A stretch of 64,000 bases of DNA, from contig CM049314.1 in assembly GCA_026874595.1 (NCBI GenBank), positions 9,478,729 through 9,542,728 of the forward strand. The letters run 5' to 3'. A model generated the notes under the pieces. That model made no database searches. It was not told the DNA's origin and worked only from the letters and a program-made list of their open reading frames with translations. Origin of the DNA: Sipunculus nudus. Taxonomy: Eukaryota > Annelida > Sipuncula > Golfingiida > Sipunculidae. The position numbers were made by a program, and so were the translations under genes. Numbering within the stretch: position 1 is the first letter of the stretch; every line of letters starts with the position of its first letter. Below are positions 50,815-63,112 of this stretch, piece by piece.

Positions 50815-51668
50815 GGGAATCATATTGTAAATGTCAATGTTAACAAACTTCTAATATTTTGTGAAGTTTTCCGAAACAGCATATAGCGTTAAATATTATA
50901 AACATGATATACGTGTATTTTACAACGGTGTATCAACATAAAGATTACGTAATTTTCCTTATTTACCTCATAATATTTATTAACTTTGTTTCGAATAATT
51001 CGTAGCCTTCTTGTAATTATGTGGTTAACATAGACATGGTTAACACAACAAAATATCTTTTTTTCTACTTTGTGATACACAATGCCATGTGCATTATTAA
51101 CACGTGTAATGATTTAAAAATATCCTTTGGATAACCGTTATAATCGCCAGCCCTTGTTACAACAATCCTCTCTTCCTTTTCATTTGCTTTCTCACTAGCC
51201 AGGAAGTTGTATCTTGTTCCTACAAAGAGAAAGAATGGATAGTAACCTAGTATATTCTACACTATGTAAAATTAATTAAAGAACGTCTTCAACGAATGTG
51301 TAATGAAGCGTGACCACACCTAAAGAGACTCAGGTGAAAGTTTCCAAAACATAAAATAAACATAATACAAATATAGTGTATATGTGTGCATTTGTTTAGA
51401 ACGATATTTCAACATATAGTAAGTTACCTTATCTAATTCACTTAAATGTATCAGTAGGTTCCTCATAATCAGATGTAAATACAGACATAACAAACTTCGA
51501 TTTTCTACTTTGTGATACACAATTCCATGTACATTATTAACCCATTGACACGTCACAATTTTGGAATAATTCTGAAATACCTTACCCTGTTATAATCATC
51601 AGCCTTTTCAAAAGAAAATCCTTCTTCTCTTTCATTCATATAGCTATCCAGGCAGATGTATCTGGTCA
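50400..51668 (-). CDS. Possible 3' exons of an unidentified - strand gene
   Basis: Candidate exon 51668-51586 lies between a T/C-rich AG acceptor and a GTAAGG donor. It reads TRYICLDSYMNEREEGFSFE and KADDYNR with phases 1 to 0. A second candidate from about 50547 continues in phase 0 after TTTTCCAG: IESTYRTAPYPGRITQSTDM ... GNYCT, then TAA near 50411. A diverged copy of the first exon lies at 51219-51137 (TRYNFLASEKANEKEERIVV) but lacks a good donor. No 5' exons or start codon were found and I recognise no family. The agreement of phase and splice sites is the only support. Confidence 0.3.
50766..50813. repeat. (CT)n microsatellite
   Basis: An uninterrupted CT run of about 48 bp. Confidence 0.95.
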
Positions 51669-51790
51669 CTGCAAAGAGAAAGAATGGATAGGCGACCTTA
51701 GTAAAGTCAACGCTTGTTAACAATTAGGCAATACAACACCACAGTAATTAGAGAACACTTTCAGTGAACGTGTAATTAAGCGTGATCAAA
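50890..51790 (-). repeat. Tandem duplication of a roughly 450-bp segment
   Basis: 'TTCTACTTTGTGATACACAA' with 'CCATGTRCATTATTAAC' occurs near 51063 and 51503. 'CAAAGAGAAAGAATGGATAG' occurs near 51223 and 51672. 'GTGTAAT.AAGCGTGA' occurs near 51297 and 51767. Each copy contains the exon-like TRY... segment. The copies differ at roughly one base in five to eight. Confidence 0.75.
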
Positions 51791-52465
51791 CACTGGGAGA
51801 GTCGGTTTGGTTCCTTGGGCCACTTTGTTGAACACCCCAATTAACCAGTTTTCAAAACAGTCCCACATACTGGTTCTGCTCAAAATTGGTTTTGCGATGC
51901 GTTTTTACACTCTTTGTATGATAAATGATCTAAAGGACAATTTAAAGAAATGACTAAGGATAGAGTAATACTGTAAACACTTTTCAATATGTTATGAGTG
52001 TATTCCATGTACAGTTGCCTGGTTTGTTTAGTTTCAAACACAGAAGCCGAATTATAATTTTGTTTGGTAAATGTTGTTAAAAAGCGGTAATTTTCCTTTT
52101 ACACTGTTAGAAATGTTTCAAATTCTACATGACTGGTGTTACTATGAACTTGTATTACTCAAGACCGCAACAATTCGTGCACGCACAGCATATTTATCAT
52201 CGGCCTTGATCCACGTTTAGATTAAGTGAACGTATTGGTAAATTCTTTTGCAGATGGGGACTAACTAGATACATTAAGTCACTGGACATTAATCTCTAGC
52301 CGTAAGTTCAACATTCTTCACCAGAAAATATATCTAAACATAGGTCTTACTCCATAAATTAATTATTTCCTCTTCCAATAGACCAAAACATCCGACCGTG
52401 AACAGTTGACCTCATAAGTTCAAATAGCTTGCGCATGCGCGTCCTGTTCATCGGGATATCCAGTC

Positions 52466-53035
52466 AACACACAGGTTCCATCTGGAACCTTGTATCAAGT
52501 AATCGTCAGGGCACGAACCTCCAAGTGCTAGATGGAACCTCTTTACGGAGAAAAGAGTTCTAGATGGAACCATGGTTCTACCCAGAACCATATGGGTTCT
52601 TAAATGAACCACCAAGAACCCTTTTTAACCGGCTTCTGTGGCTCAGGGGTAGAGCCCAGGGCTCAAAGCCGGGAGATCGTGAGTTCGAATCTCAGCCGAG
52701 GCGATGAGATTTTTCACGGTCGACCCCTACCCAGGGTGGGTGGTCTGAAGGCCCAATGGGGAGACTTTACCCAACAGTCACAAACGAGTGCGTCTTTCGG
52801 GGGTTCCTCGGTGTTATGACCCAGCAATGGGGACGAGACACACCCAGGACCCGCAGGAGTGAATCACTGAGCCTGGTTGACGCCAGAGCATTGTGTGCAA
52901 GCCCCTGTCACGGAGTCCGAAACCGGAATGGAAATTCTGCGGTTGTATATAGACTTAGTTGAGCAAGCATTTAAAAAATGGAGGCGGTTACCTCCACCAA
53001 AAAAAAGAACCCTTTTTCCTTAGAGTGTTCGCCTT
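52466..53035 (-). repeat. 'GGTTCT/AGAACC' repeat cluster, right, split by a SINE
   Basis: AGGTTCCATCTGGAACCTTG, TAGATGGAACC and CCCAGAACCATATGGGTTCT precede the SINE. 'AAGAACCCTTTTTCCTTAGA' follows it. The orientation is inverse to the cluster at 49385-49640. Confidence 0.55.
52627..53004 (+). mobile_element. tRNA-derived SINE, copy 1 (13-bp target-site duplication)
   Basis: A tRNA-like head (52631-52702) has box A TGGCTCAGGGGTAGAG and box B GTTCGAATCTC. A body of about 300 bp follows and ends in a short poly-A. The flanks are a perfect 13-bp duplication AAGAACCCTTTTT (52614-52626 and 53005-53017), so the insertion is young. The related copy is at 62765-63112. The two short ORFs here are artefacts. 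Confidence 0.88.
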
Positions 53036-55345
53036 TGATACTGAGTATTATTTTGTGATATAATGTTTTTATGGGGAAAAGCTGAGCATAGGAGAAAAGA
53101 AATGTCAAGTTATAATGTATTTACCAGCGAAATTAGGTTAAGAAGGTTATGACTTTGACAATATAAAAATGTACGTAAATATCTGACACTTGTGACTACT
53201 ATTTTGACCTAAGGTGAGATTTCGAATTAAAGGTCGGCAAAAGAGAAATTATTTGAAATATGAGTTCTAAGGAATGCATGCCTCCGCAATATGGACGGTC
53301 CTTAATGTGGGGTACTCCTCGACCCATGTTTTCATTTACTTTATGGCCCATTTTATCAGGTATATTGGTGCATATGTTCCCCAACAATTGTTTGCATTCA
53401 CTTATTCGGCCTATATCCCCATGTTCAATAGAGCAGAGGTGACATTTTTGATTGAATATACCTGGTAGGATCGATTCTTCATTGGCCCATTCCGTACAGA
53501 ACTGCGTGAGTCATGTTGTGAACAAACACAAAAATGGGAATGAGCGTGTAGGCAACAAAAAGTTCTCGTCGATGGGTTTGTTCCACGGAAAGCCTCAGAA
53601 TGCCTCCCTCCCCCCCCCCCCCCCCCGTTATAGAAATATAACTGGACTCCTGAGACCCTATGAGCCTCCTCTTGCAAGGGGTGGGGTAGCTTAAGGAATA
53701 TCCGTCCATTCATACCTATGAGTAAAATTGTTAAAAACAGATTGCGGACGGCGAAAGTATGTACGCTGGTCTATGGCTATATGACCATGTGGCCTAATAC
53801 CCTGACTTATTTAATTAGATGTTTGAGGCGCCACGTACACGGGCGTGGATTGGACTGTGCCCCATCTTTTTCGACCAAAATAAAATCTTTGAAATTATAT
53901 ATTATACGCTTACCAAAGAAACGCAACGGTCAGGATTGCGATATGGCTGCGCGGCAATGATCATGGACTTCCTTCCCAACGCATTATTCGAAAACCTTTC
54001 AGGAGCTTGTTCCTATTGAGTTGATGTGCGCCATCAAACTTCCAAACAATCAGATATCCAATAGACCTGTCTGGTAGTGAACCTGGAATTTCTTTCGTAA
54101 GGGGGCCCATGCTGAGGACCTTGCATTTTTGCTACTGTTTGTGCTCAACACACAACTTAAATTTGTATCCCAATGCATTTTTCACAATCATACTTTTCAT
54201 ATTATGTAGGAGTCTATTGGAGTCAGGGATAAAGGATTATGCAAATCTTTTACCGCTTCTCCCAAGATCCTCAGTGAAACTTCATAAAACGCTGCACTAT
54301 AGCATATGTAATGCGGCTAAACCCGGATACTGTCTTAAACGAATTTGCATTTAGTTCTCTCGTGTACACTTTAGCGGCAGCCTCTGCCACCCAAACGTCC
54401 ATGTTTAATTTACTGAAGACGTTGAGGTGGCAGTACAAGTTTTTGTGTTCGGATCAATTCATGTTTAAGTAGATGCGCAAGTTATTTCTTACATTACTTT
54501 TTCGTTTCCATCTGAATGTCGAAGTGTCTTTATTTTAAGGGACTTTATTTCTGCTGGGAAAAATCATAAATATTACATTCACGGCTATTTCTCCGTCCGT
54601 TATGACGGCTTGACAGCCAATATTGCTTCTAGCTTAAGGTCTTGCGGCCATGATAATCACCACATATTTTTTTAACAACAATTTTTCTTTATTATTTAAT
54701 AAAAGTAATTTAAGCCTCGGATGTAAAATACTACAACAAGTCAAATATTTGGTCTATTATGACTTGTATCTTGACTCGCAAGCCAGCCTTTTTTTTTTTT
54801 TAAACAGGCCTGAAAATCATGTTGTTATGGCTCGGGTACACTAAGAGCAATACATAATAGCATCCAGCCGGAATATATTGTATTTTCTTATAAAAGAACG
54901 TAAGTATACTTCGTGGCTTGGGGCCATTGTGAGTGTATTGATGAAAGACCTGTTTATCCCATGAGAAGCTAATGCTGCTTTGTATATGTCATTGATAGCA
55001 TAAGCGGCTTATATATACGCAGCCATGAAACAATATGTCGGTTAGTTTATTAGGGGCCAGGAACCTGTATCTGTATGTATCTGTATATGGTAACCATGAT
55101 CACGTCATGTTACCATGGTGTTCAAACCCACTTCTTTGCAGGAAAGGAGAATAGATCTAATGCTTGATCAGAGTGGCAGTCCTACAAAATAGCATAATGA
55201 CAAAGTAAAATATCACTCGTTTTCATTCCTTTAAAAGTTTTGAGTACACAGAGGGGTGAATTTTTTCTTTTGTTTCTTTTCGGGAAGGGACCCTTGCATC
55301 GATGCTCGGACCATGTTTTATTTTTGCCCTGTCAGTTACAAGAAG
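53036..55345. other. Intergenic, no identifiable gene
   Basis: Several overlapping ORFs of 60-100 aa (53199-53468, 53718-54354) have no domain, splice support or agreement between strands. A poly-C run lies at about 53612-53626. A decayed mobile element is possible but cannot be shown. Confidence 0.45.
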
Positions 55346-58300
55346 ATGTTCGGGCTGGCTGGAGTCAACTTCGTTGTTCTGCATGTGCTGTTCAGTACCA
55401 TGTATGTGCAAGGTAAGTTCACTTATTTTCGTGAAAAATTCAACAGGAAATATTGAACCGCCAGGATTTGACAATCTCTAGCAACAACTAAACTCAAACG
55501 ACCTGATTTAAATGTTAGGCGAGTCGTACCATATAAATTTAGAGATTATTTTAACGATTTAAAATGTAAATATAATAAAACCGTTGGTCTGCATTTTACC
55601 AACGGCTTACAGCGTAGGTTTTTTCAACATTGTCATTCCATATGTCATCTTACATTTACTAAAAATTTATCTGCTTTAATGCTTATGTTTTTGGATGAGT
55701 CTCCGTCTGTCGTCCTTCTAGCACTACTGTTCTCACGATTGCTCAATAGGAAATTTGTTTTTCTATATGACAATCTGTTCAAACAAATATCCTTGGAAAC
55801 CAAAATTACGTCGGGTTGACATAGGTACACAGATGCGACCCCAAAGCACCAAAACACGTGTTATTATTATATAAGGCTATGAAAACTTTGAAGAATGTCG
55901 CGCCGACCAGTTCGGCAGATATTTTTAGTGTAAAACATCTCAGTTCAATGACTGATAGCTGCATGTACGGATGTGATCGCAGATTTAGCTTTAATCATTC
56001 TTTCAGACTGTTGGTAGTACCTACATTCCTTCATATTAAGCAGGGTTTAAAGTAATCTTTGGTTTATGAGAGACATAGATCTCGCAAACTTTGTATGGTA
56101 ACTCGTAATTTTGCATAGAATCATACAAAAATGTTTACCTAAATTCGGAATTGTAAATTGTAGGAAATAATCGAATAAGCCAAATGTTTAAATTAGCTAA
56201 AAAAAGTTGTAAATTTCATTTTGACATCATTTTAACCTCAGCGAACGAAATATAGTCAACGAGGACAAATTGTTTTTGTATGTGTCTTTTTTTATTCATC
56301 AGATTTGTGATTTTACCCTGAAAATCCTGCTGGGGTTCTTATGATGCAGATCAATATAATGTGGTTTTCTACATATTCGCCAGTTTAAACTTCCCCAATT
56401 TTCACTATTCAGTGTTTCGCATTGGTACAAATTTCGCGATCTCAGCATTCAGTAAACAGTACAGCGTATACATTCTTCATTGTATAAATTATTTAAAATC
56501 TGCTAAAAAAATCTTTGTTATTTTATAAAGACTCGCTGAACATTAAACGGATGGAAATTATTTTTCATTATAAATGAATAATGTAAGAGATCTCATATTA
56601 TTCATATAATCAATGTCCGACTTACGGATGACATTAAAGATCGGTTAATATTAATAAAAATCAAATGTTGCTTTGCGACACTACATGCATAGATAGATTC
56701 AAGTATAATAGAATTTTCACCTGTGTAGTTTATTTGATTTGGCGATCATTTCCATTTCGGGAATATTACGAATTTGATACCCATGCGAACAAAACCTGAC
56801 AGTAATCGTATTTTATTCGTCTGATTCCTTTCGTACTTTAATACTCAATACGTTTTTTTAAAGGTGTCGTTTGGAAAGAATATACTGGGAAGCGTCTACA
56901 AGGCAATACTATTGGACTGTTCTTGACCGTGTCTGGGACGACCGAGTGTAAATCGCTTTGTCTCCAGCAGGTGTCGCCCAAGTGTCTTTCAATCAGTTTT
57001 AAAACAACAACATCGGAATGTGCTCAGCATTTCGTGAAGCAAGGTGGCTCCATCGTGCTCCAAACGAGGGCAGGCTTTATTCATTACGACTACGAGGAAG
57101 AAATGGTGACTAGCGTCCAGGCTAGCGGGACAACGGATGTAGTTCAAACCAGCGGTGCAGCAGGTCAATTTACAACCACAGAAATCCAAACCACGGATGC
57201 ACCCAACACTGAAATTACTACAACTGGGTGGTTGACTACCACTCAAATACCCGGAGCTTTATCAGATCCATCCGGCACTGAACATACGACCACTGTCCTC
57301 ATAACTGGATCATCATCACCATCTGGTGATATAACTACCGGCACCGTTGGTCTTTCCACATCCCACATAACTGTTTTCGACCAAGACACTACAAGTGAGG
57401 AATCAGTTTCCGGAATATCAGTATTGTCGTCCAGTCACGGAAGTACTGGAAAACAAACTGTGCCTAGCACTGTGGTCATGACCAGTGAAGGGCCTGTTCC
57501 ACTAACCGACCTTACCACCGCAACGATTACCTCCCCCAAAGCGACAGCTCAATGGAACCGCGGTAATTCATTTAATTGATTAATCAGATTGTTTGCGGCA
57601 AGAAGATTGTTTTCAAGAAGTAACAAAACTGACAAATGAAACTTTTGCTTATTTATGTATTATACTTATGTAATCGTTCAGATAAAAGAAAGCAATTAAG
57701 AGCCATTTATTTTATTGTACCCTCTTTTGATTAATTATATGATTATACTAGAATTTACACTTTCTAAATGCCTTGATGATAGCAATCTTTGGAACTAAGA
57801 TCGTCTTATTGTATTTATTTAAAGAAAACTTACTGTGTTTGTCACAATCGGGTTTAAAGATAACTTATCGCTCGCCCCGTAATACCCCACACATTCATGA
57901 GTCCACTCAGTAAAGTGGCTCATTTTTCTCAGCAACCGATAACTGTCATTGTTAGCGTACAGTTTGCCAGGGCGTGCATTTTTGTTGACCATACTTGTTA
58001 TATTATTATATTTATACACATCTGAATTTTAAATGAGTATATAGAAAGGATTTCAAATAAATCTTGTTGTTCATCGAATTTTAAGTAAACAATTGTGATA
58101 CCATAGTCACAGGAGCAAGAACTACAGCGATGTTCAGGACTGAAGCAAGCAAAATAAGGTCAAGAATCAATCCAGAAAATCAAAATGTCATCTTAAGAAA
58201 GATGCAATGGCATTTTATATTAAATATAATCCGATACTACACTGACACCCCTTGTGGAATTTGTTGAATAAACTTACTAAATTATCTACTCAACTGACAA

Positions 58301-59209
58301 CGCAACTTCCAGCAAAAGTATACCAGCTGTATTTGTACCAACGGTAGTTAAGCATGAATATTTATATTTGATAATGTAAGAGTTCTCCCACAATTAAACT
58401 ATTTTTTCAGGTGTCTAACTGTAACTATTCCGGTCGGACATATAACTCAAGAATATAAATAAGTATTTTTTATTCCTAATAATTTGAAGAAGTAAAACTG
58501 TTCGCCCTCTAATTACAAAAATGCTTTGTCAGTGGGTCCGCTCGCCAAATGTAACATTTCTCGTACAGTTAAATGGCCCAAAGCAGAAAATTAATCATCA
58601 AAATCATACCATCAAAATGGCAAAATACACTGTCATAATTAGAATAATCATTTAGTATTTAACCAAATCTTGGTATGCTGCCAGTGTTCGGGTAAGCGCC
58701 TGCGTAAGGAGTGGAACAGTCGCTGTGGCTATTACCAGCCCCGCTTCATCCGTCTCCTTATCATGCTCGGCCCCCAACTGACTTATTGGTCAGCCCTTTT
58801 TCCAAGAAAGGGTGTCATGGTGAAAGAGTCCAATTTTATATGTAGGTTCATGTATGAGTAACGACACAGAGTATATCCTACAATGTCACATAAAGACGCA
58901 AAATTATCCAAGGGTCAACGTATATGTCCTGAAAGGTTTACTTGTTATACAGATGCGGCGATGTACCTCGATTTCTGGTCACTGTTCACCCGGGGACAGG
59001 TGCCATCCAGACCGCCACTAGGTGCCGCCACAAGCAGGAGCAAGAGAGACTGCGCCGCCTGGTGTGGACGAGAAGAAACATGTCTCGCTTTCAGCTACAT
59101 CTTGATTGACAAATCTTGTCATTTGTATGATGTCATTGATGATCTCTCTGGTTCCTGGACAGCTGTGACAGACAGCCTCTATTACGTCAGAAATTCAAAG
59201 GTTCCTTGA
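55346..59209 (+). CDS. Secreted protein with two PAN/Apple-like domains and long Thr/Ser-rich linker, three exons
   Basis: Proposed join: 55346-55412, 56864-57562, 58953-59209 (1023 nt, 340 aa). Both introns are phase 1, and the first donor (GTAAGT) is consensus. The signal peptide is MFGLAGVNFVVLHVLFSTMY; in-frame ATGs at 55256 and 55313 would lengthen it. Residues about 23-100 form a PAN/Apple-like domain (cysteines 51, 55, 63 and 75; ECKSLCLQQVSPKC). Residues about 103-255 are a Thr/Ser-rich linker, probably O-glycosylated and stalk-like. Residues 256-340 form a second PAN-like domain (CAAWCGREETCLAFSY, SCHLYD), ending YYVRNSKVP. The last exon aligns without gaps to that of the paralogue at 40662-42425. 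An extracellular, adhesive or matrix role is inference. AATAAA at 59871-59876 is one possible poly(A) signal. Confidence 0.85.
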
Positions 59210-60800
59210 TTCTCCGTAGCACATCAGAAGGGAAATGGGCGGCACTGGCTCTTCATGTTTTCCCGGCACATCGAACTCTTCAGAGAATTTTTGTAGGCAA
59301 ATTTTCTTTCATACGAACGCTGCCGAAATGAATGCGTAGTATACAAAAAAAAAGACAAGTAATTTCACTGGTAATTAAAACTTTTAACTTGAAACATGAA
59401 ACAGTTTCTTCATCAAGGTAAAGCCATATTATCTCTGATTTCCTAACAAAAATATATGACAATTTGGATAAAGGTTCAATACAAATAGATGTTTGCAATC
59501 GATCGGTAATTGAGAATCGGCTATGTAGTGAACGACCTTGGAAATTAGATCAACGTGAAAAAAATATGCAAATCTCTCACCTGTGAATCATTTTTGTGCC
59601 CAAAGGTCAGTTTTTGGAACACAGTTTTATTTGAGATATAGTGTAAACACGTTCACAAATTACCGATAAAGACCAATTGTATTTTCGATTTTTTTTTTGG
59701 GGGGGGGGATCTGAGAAAGGTCCTTACAAAAACAAATGTTGACCGAAATATTGATATAGAAAAACTCATCAACCCCTATAAACCTTTCCCTCACGGACTG
59801 AACTAAGTTCATAACATATACATAATGCCAGTGTGTTGTAGGTCATGGTAAATAGAGTGATGCATATCGAAATAAATATATAGTTGGCAAATTTTATCTG
59901 GAGTTTCTCTATATTTCTTCTCAAATTTTGCTCATGTCTGATCGATCGAATCTTTGGTAAATGTTTTACCTACAAAGATTCTTTCTGAAGCCAGGTACCT
60001 AAAGCAGAGTTGTGATTTCTCATATGATGAATACAGTACCGTGGTTGATTTCATACCATCTGATATTAATGTGTGAAAAGAACGACACATATTTACCAAC
60101 GTTAAGGCCAGCTATTCACCTACACCTCCTGTGTAGAATTTATGTCATTTCTGGATTGCTCGGTTAATAGGCCTGTATCAATTAACTCTAAGTAATTCCT
60201 GTCAGGAGTTCTTATATTGCCTCTGTGAAAGATGTATAGGCCCATTTAAAGATTATATAAATATTTCTGAGGTACTTTTATATAACTGTCATTTTGTCGA
60301 ATATCGCAGGGATATCGGCCAAATGCCATGAAAAGCATGTTTAATGTACAAATTACATATTTTTTCATTTTTGCTTTTCATGTACAATGAAGGATCATCA
60401 GCTTTTTACATTTATGCATCCTGGCACGCCATCAAATTTTATATTTTATCAATAAGTTTATGTTAAAAAAATGTCATACTATCTTGAAAACATAAGGATA
60501 ACACCGGTGTTCATTTTAAAATGGATCTTTAGGAAACCATAGCTGCCACCGGACCGTCACTTTACTCCTAAAACATGATATCATAAAAACTAGCACCGGA
60601 GTTCAATAATTCCTGACATGTTCAGGTCAGAGGGACTACTACTAAGTGCACTTTGCAGACTTCTGCTCATTGAACGCGTTGTGCTGTATATGGTCTTCTA
60701 ATGCCTTCTGTTCTGTACATCCTCTTGTCTCTACTAAGTGACTTTATTGACATGTCTGTTGTTTACCATATATTAATGCGCTATATCTGATCTACTTTTA
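59210..60800. other. Downstream of the second PAN gene; no gene seen
   Basis: Probable 3' UTR followed by AT-rich DNA. A T/G homopolymer patch lies at about 59690-59709. No further exon was found. Confidence 0.5.
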
Positions 60801-60819
60801 CAGCGTATAAAATGTCACA

Positions 60820-61380
60820 CCACACACGCAGCTGACATTTATTTCCCGAGAACTCTCATGCAAAAGTCCACAAAAATTCACTCAACGTCTAGGGTACAAC
60901 AAAACATGTTTATTCTTATCATGTCCCAGAACTGGCCTTCGTCGCCATAGACTGGTTCCTATCTCACAATACAATTGTTCAACAGCCCTTTGGCTTTTGC
61001 CCGCTGTTAACTGTTTCTTACTTCACTAATACAAAGTCCACGAAAATTCTAATGCCCTTCTTGACTAAATAAACATAATCTCCAGGACCAATAATCGTCT
61101 TAAAGCGGTTCTTGACAAGCACCCGTCTGGTGCGAATATGCATCTCACAACACGTCTTGTTGCAAAGACAATTCTAGACTGACCTTCTCCCGGCCTCTTT
61201 GGAACCGGCTTTTATATCAGGAATAGTGTTCTCGAACAATCAACATGGAAATTACCAGCTAAGCCCCCCAAAAGTTTCTAGACCTTCAGAACCTTCTGTC
61301 AACTAATCATAAATAGCGTAGTCTTATAAGTGCCTTTACTTGACACATAAACAAACCTATCCACTGATCAACACAACTAA
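60820..61380 (-). repeat. LTR-like block (TATA box and AATAAA on the - strand), possible solo LTR
   Basis: On the - strand, GATATAAAAGCC (near 61219) is followed about 305 nt later by GAATAAACATG (near 60910), the order expected of U3-R-U5 in an LTR. No retroviral-type coding region is adjacent. I could not fix TG...CA ends or a target-site duplication, so the class is unproven. Confidence 0.3.
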
Positions 61381-62764
61381 TGATAAAAATAAACAAAACA
61401 TTATAAAATATTATTAACTACGTTTTCCTGACTATATCTTATCATTCTGTGAGGCGCTCATTTAAACTCACTTGACCTTGTAAATACATTTGTCATTGAG
61501 TATAACAATTATTATAGGAATTATTTAATATGTGAACATAATATTAACCAATTAAACGAGGACTTGAGGGAACATCTAACTTGTTAGAATTCTTATTCAT
61601 GATAAATAGTCAATATAACAGAAACAATATACAAAATCAAACCTTGATTCATGTGTAACATAAACGATTTGTTATCATTCAAGCATTACGCGTAGGGAGG
61701 GGAGGCTAATAGGGGATGATGGTTTTATTTCTATTAAAAAGTTCTAATTAAAAAGGTTTTTTTTGTGGTTGGACTTTCATAGGTCCCCCAGAGCGCAAAA
61801 CCATCCTTTAACATTTCGCTGTCTCTTGTTCTGAGAACTGTTTTACCTTGACCTTACTACCAAGACATGCACTCTGTAGCAGTGATCAATATTAGAAACG
61901 TGACAAATTTGTTCTTTCAACTTGGCCATATTTGCAAAATATGGTCGTATACCCCATACCCGATCGCCCATTATAAGATTAAAAATGTTTAGAAAATTAA
62001 TAAATAAATCTTCCGAGGCATCCCTATTAGATCTTTAACAGACCACGTGGTCCAGCAGAGATGACATGTAACATATGGGAAAAAAAGGCTATTATTTGAA
62101 AGTTTACATCTGGATTCTGGTTTGTGTGTGTGTGTGTGCGGGGGGGGGGGGGGGTTCTTCCCGGTTTTTTCCCCTAAAACCACAGATTTGGCGTATAAAC
62201 CACCCTTTCCTTTGTAATTCTTGATGTAGCGCACTTCCCCTAATTCATAATTATACTGGTGCGTTTACCTCCCTAAATACCGCGAGGACAGACCTACACA
62301 TAAACCAAATGACCCTTGCTATATGATCTGGATGATAAAGTATAAAAGGAATTCAAGACCACCAAAATATGAAAACCATGACACTGGGGACGTAAACTGT
62401 TCGTACTGCAACATGATGCCCTGGAATGTTGGAGACTGTCAAACCGCTTCATATGTGATACACTCCAGTTTATTTTTGTATCGTTCATAGACGCACTAAC
62501 CTCATGCAAGCAAACAAAAATCAGTGAGACCGGGTTTTTAACAAAAACATTTATAAAAAGAGAATATCCAACAGTACTAAATTACTTTTCGGTCATGGCC
62601 GTTCCATGAAGTTATCTTATAATATCCATATGAACGTTTTTAATGTCTACGTGTTTATATAGCTTATAAATTACTAAACATTTTTTAAAGTTATTTTTCT
62701 AAGTCATTTTTTTTTAATAATGTTTGGTGGAGAAAACACCCTCCTTTTTTATAATGTTAACTTA
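61381..62764. other. Intergenic, no gene seen
   Basis: It contains a GT-rich then poly-G tract at about 62123-62153. No exon or known repeat was recognised. Confidence 0.5.
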
Positions 62765-63112
62765 ACTACATATATATGTACATCTGCAGAATTCCATTCC
62801 GGTTTCGGATTACATGACAGGGCAGTATCACACGCTTCCTCTCATTTTATATACTGGTGTTAACCAGGCCCGGTGTCTACTGCACCTGTGGGCCCTGGGT
62901 GCGTAATCGTTCCCTTTGCCGGGTATCGTTCCGGGCACCAAGGAGCCCCCGAAAGGCGCAATCGTTTGTGAATGAAGCCTGTAAATAAGCCTGCAGAGCG
63001 CAAACCCTTGGTGGGGGCCGACCGTGAAAAATGTCACCGCCTCGGCTGAGATTCGAACTCACGATCTTCTGGCTTTGAGTCCTGCGTTCTACACCTGAGC
63101 CACAGAAGCCGG
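62765..63112 (-). mobile_element. tRNA-derived SINE, copy 2
   Basis: On the - strand from 63110 it reads GGCTTCTGTGGCTCAGGTGT (box A) and GTTCGAATCTCAGCCGAGG (box B). It continues through 'TTTTTCACGGTCGGCCCC', 'GCGCCTTTCGGGGG' and 'CCGAAACCGGAATGGAATTC' as in the copy at 52627. It is more diverged in the middle and contains a lineage-specific 'AGTATATAAAATGAGAGG' insertion. Confidence 0.8.

Noticed and set aside
52631-52702. tRNA gene
   Set aside because: It has A and B boxes but is the head of a SINE with a body, poly-A and target-site duplication.
53199-54354. Series of overlapping 60-100 aa ORFs
   Set aside because: Frames change repeatedly, and no domain, splice logic or repeat match could be shown.
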